A stretch of 64,000 bases of DNA from Drosophila pseudoobscura (Eukaryota; Arthropoda; Insecta; Diptera; Drosophilidae), in the NCBI RefSeq assembly GCF_009870125.1, contig NC_046680.1, forward strand, positions 5,456,001 to 5,520,000, in the 5' to 3' direction. Position 1 is the stretch's first letter. Every line of letters starts with the position of its first letter. Below the pieces are notes generated by a model. It saw nothing but the letters and a program-made list of their open reading frames with translations, was not told the DNA's origin and made no database searches. Position numbers and translations under genes: made by a program. Of the stretch, positions 35,085 through 43,665 are shown piece after piece.

Positions 35085-35158
35085 TATTTTCGGTTGTGTA
35101 CACTAGAAAAACAAGCCTAGAAATAAATAGAAGTTGTTGACTTGTCAAAAGTTTTATT
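35085..35158 (+). repeat. Direct repeat flanking the ALDH relic, right copy
   Basis: See the left copy at 34610-34681: same order of blocks (TTCG..TTGTG, CACTAGAAAAACAAGC, TTGACTTGTCAAAAG) with about ten differences and small indels. Confidence 0.75.
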
Positions 35159-35329
35159 CCAGTCAAAACGTGCTGGTGATTTATTTCGTTATCTAGTGAT
35201 CGTGTCGTGTGGTAAAATTATCTGTTTAACATTCAGTTCTATTTAAACTGATAAGGTTGAGGTTGGGGCGGAAGAAGATTAGAAGGTCAAGATCATTTGC
35301 ATATCTCAAAACGGGGAACAAACCGGAAA

Positions 35330-36488
35330 ATGGACGTAAAAGAGTTTGAAGTGAACAAAACCCTTCCTTATGGTGATAAAAACATTTAACGAATAGAGAA
35401 CAAAACTGAGATTCTTGACACATTTTCGTAGACCCCTCCCTGCTCGCTGTTAACATTTCACTGCGCCAGATCGAGGAGATTGCGTCGACTGTGTCCCAGC
35501 GCTGCCATGTGAGCGGCGTTAACGAAATTGCCTGGGCCTTGAGGGCGCTGATGCTGACGGATTTGACCACTCTGGCGGGCGATGATACGGCGGCCAATGT
35601 GCGCAGACTGTGCCTGCGTGCCTGCTATCCGTTCGAGCCACAGTTCTTTGACAAATTCTTCGAACGAGCTCTTCTCTCTGAGATTCATACAGCCGCCGTC
35701 TGCGTGTACCCGGCTAGGGTGAAGGATGCCTACCAGGCACTTCAGCAGTACGACAAACTGAACAAGGTGGCCATCGCAGCGGTAGCGACTGGCTTCCCCA
35801 CTGGCCAGTATGGACTGCAGACGCGCCTGCAAGAGATTAGTCATGCCATTCTGGCTGGCGCAACCGAAATTGATATCGTTATCAACCGTCAACTGGCACT
35901 GGTGGGCGACTGGGAGGGCCTCTACAACGAGGTGGTTCTGATGCGCAGTGCATGTGGAAACGCACACTTGAAGACCATTCTGGCCATAGGCGAGCTCGGG
36001 ACAATGGAGAATGTAAGCTGATGACCGGCAAGCATAATGGTTGATTGACATCCCCGTTACAGGTTTACAAAGCGGCTATGGTATGCATGCTGGCTGGAGC
36101 GGACTTTATAAAAACCTCCACGGGGAAGGAGTCTGTGAATGCGACGCTGCCTGTTGGCTTGGTTATGATATTCGCCATACAGGAGTTCAAGCGTCGCACT
36201 TGCCAAATTGTCGGCCTGAAACCAGCTGGCGGTGTCCGAACTGTGCGAGATGCCATTGCCTGGATGACGTTGGTGAACGAGACTCTTGGTATGCGCTGGC
36301 TGCGTCCCGAACGTTTCCGTTTTGGTGCGTCAGGTCTACTTGATGACATTGAGAAAGTAGTACGAGAAGGTGTGGCCAAACTAGAGGCAGAAGAGGCTGA
36401 AAAGGCCAAAAAAGGGGAAGCTGTGGTGGAGCAAGACCCCGTGGAAACCCTTTGCAAAGAGCTCCGAAAGACAAAGCAGGAGAAGTAA
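35330..36488 (+). CDS. Dera: Deoxyribose-phosphate aldolase
   Basis: Class I aldolase splitting 2-deoxyribose 5-phosphate into glyceraldehyde 3-phosphate and acetaldehyde. Three exons: 35330-35372, 35432-36012 and 36063-36488, giving 349 residues. The first exon (MDVKEFEVNKTLPY) is inferred from frame and the GTGATA donor. LTDLTTLAGDDTAANVRRLC begins the barrel, TAAVCVYPARVKDAY follows, GATEIDIVINRQLAL carries the catalytic Asp region, KTILAIGELG precedes the Schiff-base lysine in ADFIKTSTGKESVNAT, and GLKPAGGVRTVRDAIAW holds the second active-site lysine. The C-terminus extends past the usual end with a charged helix (KLEAEEAEKAKKGEAVVEQD). Confidence 0.95.
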
Positions 36489-36577
36489 ACACAGCTTCGC
36501 AATAGCCATCCACTTCTCGCATGGACTACATTTATTACTGTATTTTTATATCATGACTAAAATTAAATGAACAATTT

Positions 36578-37355
36578 CTATGAGTGATGTTGATCCTGTT
36601 CAATCGATTTGTAGTCGTAATTGAACTGTGCAGGAGCCGCCATTAGATCCTCCTCCGCCTGCTCTTCGCCATGCTGCAGAAGTTCTCCGGGGCCAGCCTC
36701 TTTGTGTGGCTGATTATCCGGCATCTTCACCTGCATGTCCACAGCAAAGAAGGAATCGTCAAAGTTGATGCGATTGCGCTCATCCTGCTCCAGGTAGAGT
36801 GCCTTGGGCGTCTCCCCGCCCATGGCCTTCTCATATGTATTCAACCACTTCAGATTGAGATTGATATGCTTGGCTGCCGCATTGAACTTCTTTGGCTTCT
36901 TCTTTGGCTTGTCCGCATAGTAATTGTGCTCCTGCTTCTGCGACTCCGGCGGAGGAGCTATCTTCTCCAGGAGCCTGCTCTTGGCATCCAGGTTGGGATC
37001 CACATAGTCGAAGAGGGGCAAATAGAAGTTATACGGTTGCTCTGTGGGCGGCAACAATAGCTGTTGCGGCTGCACCTGTTGCTGCACATGGCTGCTGGCT
37101 TCCGCCATTGAGTCTTCCTCAATGGCGGGGCCAAAGATTTCGCCAGCTCTCCTGAGCAAATTCTCCAAACGCTCAAGGGTTATTATGTGAGGGTGTAGCA
37201 GCTGTACATCATCATGGAGCTGTGCCCGACGTGCTGCTGTGGGGCTGGCCGTGACACTCGAACAGAAGATGCACAACAGCAGCTGCAAAGAACATAGAAT
37301 TAGGACCGAAACCGGATCCTTCACTCTTTCCACTCACAATCAATATGCCACTCAT
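36578..37355 (-). CDS. Secreted protein of unknown function
   Basis: Two exons (37338-37355 and 36578-37282) give 240 residues. The splice builds a signal peptide across the junction: MSGILI-LLLCIFCSSVTAS. The rest is Gln/Pro-rich and basic-acidic patchy, with TEQPYNFYLPLFDYVDPNLD, a lysine cluster (ADKPKKKPKKF) and a C-terminus ending DYKSIEQDQHHS. No Cys in the mature part and no known domain, so it could be a matrix or cuticle-associated protein or a precursor. KKKPKK is the only clear multibasic site and no peptide repeat is seen. A longer unspliced frame starting at 37333 (MERVKDPVSVLILCSL) also begins with a hydrophobic stretch, so the start is not certain. Confidence 0.75.
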
Positions 37356-38121
37356 GTTGCCTTTGATGTCAAACCCAAATCCAAACACTTTAAATGGTCC
37401 ACTTTCGGTTTCACATGCACTGCTCTCTGACTGAAGCACCTTCACTTCAAAGATCTCACACGAAGTAAGGCCTGCTTTGGGCAAGCCTATTCATTTATAG
37501 TCGCTCTCCATGCTCCATGCTCCCATGCTCCACGCTCAAACGGAAGCTCGGAAGTCTCCACCATCAATGGCCCAACAACAACAGTCCAACAGTCAAGGAG
37601 CAGAGCAGTTTGGCTGCGAGAAAACAAGTTTCTCACACAAGAAAATAAATATGTAACGAGCCAAACTAGACATGCACGCCAAATCAAATCTTTGCCTGTG
37701 TGCACGACGCTCTTGTGCATAATAATGTTAATGTAACAGCAGCGCATTGGCGTTGCAGTTGAACAAACTGGAATGGAAGTACCGGCGAGGTGACTAACAG
37801 TTTGTCACTCAGGCAATTGCCATCGCCGCTGAAGAAATTGTCCAATTTCAGGTGGTGGCCAGAGAAAAGTCGGCCGTCGGCCGCCTACCTCGTCTTTGGC
37901 TTCGACTGTAAGTGCATTGACCCACACAATTATTTCCGGAGCAATGGGGACGAATGTGTGAACGCGTTTCGATTGTCTTGCGATCCATAGCCGTAAAAGT
38001 GCAAGTTCAAAGTTACAGGAAATGTTTAGTGTGTGGCGGCATAATGGGAAAAGTGTAACGACCATAACTTGTTCATTGACTCGGACATCGGTTCGTACTT
38101 TATTAAACGGTTTCGCTCACA
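37356..38121. other. Intergenic between the secreted-protein gene and Nup54
   Basis: The secreted-protein promoter is expected in the first 200 bp and the Nup54 3' end in the last 100 bp. Nothing else seen. Confidence 0.45.
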
Positions 38122-40037
38122 TCATGCCTGCTTAAGTTCGGGCAATCCTTTAACAATAACATCAAGGGCTTTGAGGTCCTTATTGACAGTCTCACTCAGG
38201 ACTTCCATGGCGCGCTGTTGCATGGTCAAAAAATTCTTCATCTCATCCTCGGCCTCCGGGTCCATCGTATACTCGCACCCACCATTGCCAGCAAACTGAT
38301 TCCGCTGCATTCGCATCTGGGATAGCAGCTCGCTGAGCCGCCCCTTAAACTGTGTGGGTGCCGATACAACGGCCTGCATGCTCTGCAGCTTGGTGCGCAA
38401 GGCCTCCTCTTCAGGTGTCAGCGAGGAGCCCACCTTCCGTGTGCACTCTTGCTTCACAATTATCTGTTTTATGTAAGAATAAGTTATCAGCCTTCCAACA
38501 AGGATTATTTCTCTCTTACCCTAAGTATGCGATGACTGAGCTCAGCCAGCTTGCGCTTATGCTCCAATATTTTGGCCGAAGCCATGCAATGCCGGTGTCT
38601 CAGCTCCGTCAGTTCTCCTTCCACTTTCTTCATATACAGGGCATGCGTGTCTGTTTCCTGCTCCTGGCATTTGACGCGCCATTTCAAGTCGTTGAAGCCA
38701 ATCATTGGCACTGGTAGGAATTTACCAGCGTCTGGATTATCCAAATTGGCTTGACGCCACATTCGCGGATCTACGCCTCTGGGAGGATTCTCCAAATATT
38801 CCTTCAGTTGATCTTCGTCGGGCAGTACTAGGGCCAATGATTCCACAATCCCCAGATTCGTTAGCTGAGGTTTTAGCGATGCCTGGTTTAAATAGTTTGA
38901 GAGCTCAGTGGCCAATATTCGCTTTCCCTCGTTCGGTGCATGCTGCAGTTTCTCATCCACGTAGATAACCATCTGACACTTTTTATTCTCCAACTCTTTT
39001 ATGGTTTCAACGTGCACCATCATGTTGGGCTTGCCGCCAAACAAACTGTGAAGGGTTTGAATCACTTGTTGCTGGTGCGGCCTGAAAAGTGAACGTATCA
39101 TATTGAATATAATTGTGCGTGGAGGATATGGCGTCTACTTACTTGATGGCCGAAAGATCCCTATCAAAGTTAAGAGCCACTAGTCCCAGTTTGTTATCCT
39201 TGCCGGGCATGCGACTGTACCCGATGGCTTTGAAGCGACATAGGTAATTCTCCGGCGTAATATCAACTGGCGGCGCACTCTGCGAATAGAAAAGCTTTCC
39301 AGTACCCCACATGGACTGAAGGTAGTTCCATTTGGCCACAATGCTGTCACGCTCATCGCCAAATATTGAGACATTCAGAATGGATTGAGCAAACGCCTCA
39401 TCGGCTGATATGGGTGCTGGCTGCTGTTGAGGCTGGCCCAGCATAAAACTGGTACCACCGAATCCACCAAAGCCAGGAGTAACTGTGGTATTCGACGGCT
39501 TTCCGAAGTCTGCAAAACAAACAAGTTAGAAATATTACGGATACGAATCTGAATATGATAGTAGAACTCACTGGAGCCAAACACGCTGCCGCCAAATCCC
39601 GTCGTCTGACCAGTCCCAAAGCCACCGAAAGCTGGAGCCGTGGTCGTTGTTGCCCCAAAGCCTGCAAATCCACTCGCTGGCGCTGTGCTGGTAGCGGCCT
39701 GCTGACCAAATCCACTAAAAGCTGTATTTGTCGCTGGAGCGGCAAACAAACCTCCCTGACCTGCTGCCGGGGCAGCACCGAATCCACCAAAACCACCACC
39801 AAGTCCTGTTGTGGCTGGTGTTGTCTGGGCACCGCCAAAACCTTGCGCTGCAGTAGGAGCTCCAAAGCCTTGCCCAGCCGTGGGAGTGCCGAAAGCAGTT
39901 CCGCCTCCAAAAGCAGGCGTCGCTGTTGCGGTTCCAAATGCTGGAGCAGCTGACGCCGGGGAGCCGAACGCAGACACTGCTTGACCAGCTCCGGGCGTCG
40001 ATCCAAATGGTGAACCGAACATGCCGCCAGCTTCCAT
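38122..40037 (-). CDS. Nup54: Nucleoporin Nup54
   Basis: FG nucleoporin of the central channel, in the Nup62-Nup58-Nup54 complex. Four exons: 39572-40037, 39143-39509, 38520-39081 and 38122-38463, giving 578 residues. The N-terminal 170 residues hold many FG repeats (AFG, GFG, FGG spaced by Ala/Thr/Pro). The Nup54 alpha/beta and coiled-coil core follows: FGDERDSIVAKWNYLQSMWG, TPENYLCRFKAIGYSRMPGK, PVPMIGFNDLKWRVKCQEQE and LRHRHCMASAKILEHKRKLA. An upstream in-frame ATG at 40058 could add seven residues. The gene is divergent from the small membrane-protein gene at 40186, with about 150 bp between ATGs. Confidence 0.95.
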
Positions 40038-40185
40038 GTGGGGAGATAAGCAAAACAAATGATTGGGTCAATGATTTTTATTCAGCTTCCGCCGTGGGTT
40101 CTTATCTGTGATTACAGTGTCCGAAATTCTAATTTCTAAACTAGCAATAGTTTGCTTCGGACACTGAACGCAACAGGTTGAAAAA

Positions 40186-40422
40186 ATGGCTGTTCTTATT
40201 TTAATTTTCTTGGTGCTAGTCTCAGCGGCGTATGTGGCGTACATTATCCTCAAGAAAGGGTGAGTTCGCTGATATCCTTTGATCACGACCATTATCAAAT
40301 GATCCTGTTGCAGCATCAATCCAAGGGACATTCGCATACACAGTCTACAGGATGCCAAAAAATTACTTCAGCTACCACCAAGTGGGGCCGGGCCCCACAG
40401 ATACTTGGAAAAAAGGGCTTGA
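40186..40422 (+). CDS. 60-residue single-pass membrane protein
   Basis: Exon 40186-40259 and exon 40314-40422 around a 54-bp GT-AG intron. The protein starts MAVLILIFLVLVSAAYVAYI, an N-terminal helix, then ILKKGINPRDIRIHSLQDAK, and ends PHRYLEKRA. The first exon alone would stop at its donor (KKG then TGA), so splicing is needed for a meaningful tail. Topology suggests a tail in the cytosol or matrix. I do not recognise the family. The short length and inferred intron make this less certain than its neighbours. Confidence 0.6.
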
Positions 40423-40639
40423 AGGGGCTGCGTTTGTTTTCATTGCAACTCACTTTTGGCCGGCGTGCTCGCTCCCAGCGGTGTACTCGATCCAAAAAAG
40501 GACATGATGTGGCAAACGTATGAATGAACCGATTCCAACTAAATGAGTTTGCTTTTTCTTGGGTGCTCTTCCTTTATTTTAACAAAAGTGTACTTAATCC
40601 TAAAAAACGTAAAAATTTGGCGCTTTCTGAAATCTTGTG

Positions 40640-40700
40640 TTTTTTTGTTAGGGATGCAAGAAGGCCGATTATTTAAATATCGATGAGCGAGAACAACTTT
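40640..40700 (+). promoter_or_regulatory. Probable promoter of the BolA2-Mvk unit
   Basis: A DRE core (TATCGATG) lies at about 40678-40685, some 290 bp before the BolA2 ATG. A possible donor (GAGAGTATGT) follows near 40770, so a leader intron is possible. No comparable promoter motifs are seen between BolA2 and Mvk. Confidence 0.4.
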
Positions 40701-40970
40701 ACAATTCCTATCGCCATTTCCGGTCACAAATGTCAACATATCTTCACAGGGCCGCTTCTTCTCCTGGAGAGTATGTAAACCATTATTAATAATAAATTAG
40801 TATTATTGAATTAAATTATTCTATCAAACATTCGAATGAACGATTGAAAACTGTACAAATCTATGGATATCGCAACCGACAATCGAAACTGGCAGCAGAG
40901 CCAATCGATACTTAATACTACCACCTCTACCTCAGAATTTTCCTCGTTTTGAAAATTCAACGAAAACAAA

Positions 40971-41240
40971 ATGAGTAAATACAACTCAAAGTATTTGGAG
41001 GACAAGCTTAAACAAGAGCTTGAAGCCAAGTACGTGAATGTGGTCGATGAATCAGACGGCTGCGGAGGAAAATTCAGCGTGATTATCGTATCCGAAGCAT
41101 TCAAAGGCAAGACGTTGCTACAGAAACACAGATTAGTCAACACGACGCTGGCCGAAGAACTAAAAGAAATACACGCTTTCTCGCAAAAGTCATACACGCC
41201 CGAAGAGTGGGAGAAAGTGCAGCAACAGCAGCAACAATAA
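40971..41240 (+). CDS. BolA family protein (BolA2 type)
   Basis: An 89-residue partner of monothiol glutaredoxins in cytosolic iron-sulfur handling. It carries the BolA fold: YLEDKLKQELEAKYVNVVDE, the conserved Cys of DGCGGKFSVIIVSEAFKGKT, and the helix with the key His and Arg (LLQKHRLVNTTLAEELKEIH). The last residues are a run of Gln from CAG/CAA repeats, not typical of the family. The gene is 320 bp upstream of Mvk on the same strand. In melanogaster I recall the pair (CG33672 and CG33671) being read from one mRNA. Confidence 0.9.
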   Translation: MSKYNSKYLEDKLKQELEAKYVNVVDESDGCGGKFSVIIVSEAFKGKTLLQKHRLVNTTLAEELKEIHAFSQKSYTPEEWEKVQQQQQQ

Positions 41241-41559
41241 GCCGTAACCTGTTGTCGTTCGTTTGTAGTTTGAATTTTTGCGTGCGATGATCGGAACCAG
41301 TATAGACGAAACCAGCCACCACCGAAAACAGTGAACAGTTGAACAAAGAAAGTGAAAGGGAAACAACAGACAACTGGACCGGAGTGGAGTTTGGAGTTGC
41401 TAAATAAACTACGCAAATGATCCGCTAAATGCATACGTTACATAAAAAAACAATAAAAACTTAAGTACTCGACGTATAGACACAACTTTTTGACCGCTCT
41501 CCATTACAATTTTAAATTGCTGATATACCGATAAAGACAACTCGGCGCAGAACAATACA

Positions 41560-42732
41560 ATGCTCAAGTTCCAGGTCCACTCTCCGGGCAAGGTCATTCT
41601 CCATGGGGAACACGCTGTTGTCTACAATAGGCCCGCCCTGGCAGCTGTGGTTGGCCTGGGCACCAATCTCCAGTTCCGCCAGGAGGCGGGCAGCCAGGTA
41701 GCCAGCTTCCAGCTGGAGGCTCTCAACTGCACCCTGGAGATACAGCTCGCCGACTTTAATGCGTTTCTCGAAAAATTCCGCAGCAAGTATCCGGTGGACA
41801 GCAGGGCCAAGCTGATGGAGGAGGTGCGAGGGGAAGTCTCCAAGCAACTGGAAAGAGCTGCCGGCAGCACAACAAAGCCGCATACCCAACGGGCGTTCAT
41901 ATCCATCTACTATTTGTTGGCGGGAGCTGTACTCTCATCGCCAAAAGATCCCAAGCTGACTCTTCAAACCGGTTTCCAGGTGCAGGTAGACACCGAACTG
42001 AACGTGGGCGCCGGGTTGGGTAGTTCTGCTTCATTTGGAGCCGCCTTGGCAGCCGCTTTTCTAATCTTGTCCGGTCACTTTGACCAGGAGAGCTACTTGC
42101 AAGAGGAAAATCAGGCTCTTATCTCGAGCTGGGCCTACGAATCGGAACGAGTCAATCATGGAACACCATCCGGACTGGACAACACAGTGTGCACCTACGG
42201 CGGTATGTTGCGCTATGTGAAAGGACAAGGATTTCAGTCCCTGAGCATACAGAAACCGCTCAACATTCTGCTCGTTGACAGTCGCGTGAGCCGCAGTACG
42301 GCAGACATCGTGGCTAAGGTTCGCCACTTAGCTGAAGGCTTTCCTCAGCTCATTGAAGCGATTTGGCAAGCCTGTGAGGAGCTGGTGACGGCAGCTGTCC
42401 CACTTTACGAGAGCTTCGGCAATGCCCAGGACGACAGTGCAAAGTTTGAAAAACTCGAACGCCTCTTCCAAATTAACAACGATCTTCTGAAGGCTATTGG
42501 TGTGTCGCACCCCAAACTGGAACAAATATTCACCATTGCGTTTAAGAGAGGCTTCTTCTCGAAGCTAACAGGCGCCGGAGCTGGTGGCTACGCAATCGTC
42601 CTGCTGCCAGAGAACTACGAGTGCAACGAAGTGTACTGGAAGCTTAAGGAGGAACTGGAGTCGGCGGGCTTTGGCGTTCATGTGACGACAGCTGGCGGCG
42701 TTGGATTACGTGTCAGCTCTTTGGATGATTGA
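41560..42732 (+). CDS. Mvk: Mevalonate kinase
   Basis: GHMP kinase phosphorylating mevalonate for isoprenoid synthesis; flies need it for juvenile hormone and prenylation, not sterols. A single exon of 390 residues. Motifs in order are SPGKVILHGEHAVVYNRPAL (family motif 1), NVGAGLGSSASFGAALAAAF (ATP-binding GLGSSAS), HGTPSGLDNTVCTYGGMLRY (catalytic Asp in GLDN) and KLTGAGAGGYAIVLLP (motif 3). The length matches human MVK. An upstream in-frame ATG is not seen. It is probably the second cistron after BolA2. Confidence 0.96.
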   Translation: MLKFQVHSPGKVILHGEHAVVYNRPALAAVVGLGTNLQFRQEAGSQVASFQLEALNCTLEIQLADFNAFLEKFRSKYPVDSRAKLMEEVRGEVSKQLERAAGSTTKPHTQRAFISIYYLLAGAVLSSPKDPKLTLQTGFQVQVDTELNVGAGLGSSASFGAALAAAFLILSGHFDQESYLQEENQALISSWAYESERVNHGTPSGLDNTVCTYGGMLRYVKGQGFQSLSIQKPLNILLVDSRVSRSTADIVAKVRHLAEGFPQLIEAIWQACEELVTAAVPLYESFGNAQDDSAKFEKLERLFQINNDLLKAIGVSHPKLEQIFTIAFKRGFFSKLTGAGAGGYAIVLLPENYECNEVYWKLKEELESAGFGVHVTTAGGVGLRVSSLDD

Positions 42733-42835
42733 TCCAACACTTGCTCCATTTTGTATTGCTCTTGTATGTATTCGTGGTTTTGTTATGACTTAAAAATAAA
42801 GATTTACATTTGTATTTTGTACGGCCGAAAAATAT

Positions 42836-43313
42836 TTAGCGTTGACTCCTATCGCGGGATTTGTAGACAATACCCCGGTTCTTCATATCTCTTAAAGTTG
42901 ATTGAGGTAAAGTTCCTGATACGGATATAGCATAGATGCCGCGTGTAAATCGAGCTACAATATACATACAATTTAAATTAAAAAACTGTCTGGCAGTGCA
43001 GCACTCCATTGAGATTGATTTACCTAATCGCTGCCATTTCGCCACCCAGGAATCGGTGGGTGTTGTCAAAGCTATAAGCCCATCAAAATTGTTGCTGGTG
43101 TGGTCGTACACATTATCTTTGTTGCCTTTCATGCGCAAGAACTCCTCGCAGTTTTCGCAGCCGTCAGTCTCAAATTGGTCAAAACTCTGAAAGACGCGAA
43201 AAATTCCACATGATTTCATGCAGCGTTCAGCAAACATAACCTACCTTCACCAAGGAACAAACCAGGCACGCCCGCAGACCCCTCAGATCCTTGGGTATCG
43301 CGTCAAAGGACAT
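42836..43313 (-). CDS. spt4: Transcription elongation factor Spt4
   Basis: Small zinc-binding partner of Spt5 in DSIF, binding RNA polymerase II. Three exons: 43245-43313, 43024-43186 and 42836-42954, giving 116 residues, one shorter than human SUPT4H1. LRACLVCSLVK and GCENCEEFLRMKGN give the four-Cys zinc site. NFDGLIALTTPTDSWVAKWQ and TRGIYAISVSGTLP follow, ending in KSRDRSQR. A 69-bp intron splits KWQRL-ARFTRG; reading through it would give the longer unspliced frame. The gene is convergent with Mvk, about 100 bp between stops. Confidence 0.95.
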
Positions 43314-43665
43314 AGTTATTTTTTTGTTTTTTTTTTTTGAGGGTTTAAGTTACTCTTGAGTAGCGTGGGATTATTTGGCCGACCGCCCTTTGAAGGTGGA
43401 AATTGTAAATTTTTTGACTATTCTAAGAATAGAAGATGTTGGAGTACTGTTATAATTTTACATCAATTCCGTCGATGAAGTCGATTAGGTACGCGCTGAT
43501 GTTTTTTTTTTCAAAGAATTTGTAGATTATACTTTCTTAGCGATGGGAAGTTTTGCCTTGGTACAATTCAAAATTTCGTGCGAGTCGTTATCGATACTAT
43601 CGCATGCATTTTGGCGAGTGTGTGCCTATCAAATGCGTTACCACTAAGCAGTCTGTTGATTCTTT
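43314..43665. other. Intergenic between spt4 and the LINE
   Basis: Poly-T tracts at 43320-43340 and 43503-43511. Apart from a possible DRE-like TATCGATA at about 43588-43595 I see nothing defined. Confidence 0.4.

Noticed and set aside
36187-36522. Long minus-strand frames across Dera
   Set aside because: They run opposite a well-supported Dera exon with all catalytic motifs.
39555-39953. Ser/Cys-rich plus-strand frame
   Set aside because: Antisense of the Nup54 FG-repeat exon.
40652-40769. Second exon for the gene starting at 40186, giving KKADYLNIDEREQLYN
   Set aside because: The phase left by the 40259 donor does not join this frame; the exon at 40314 fits exactly. The stretch is better taken as promoter and leader of BolA2.
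43588-43595. DRE-like TATCGATA near the LINE tail
   Set aside because: Not linked to a credible start site on either strand; noted under the intergenic region only.
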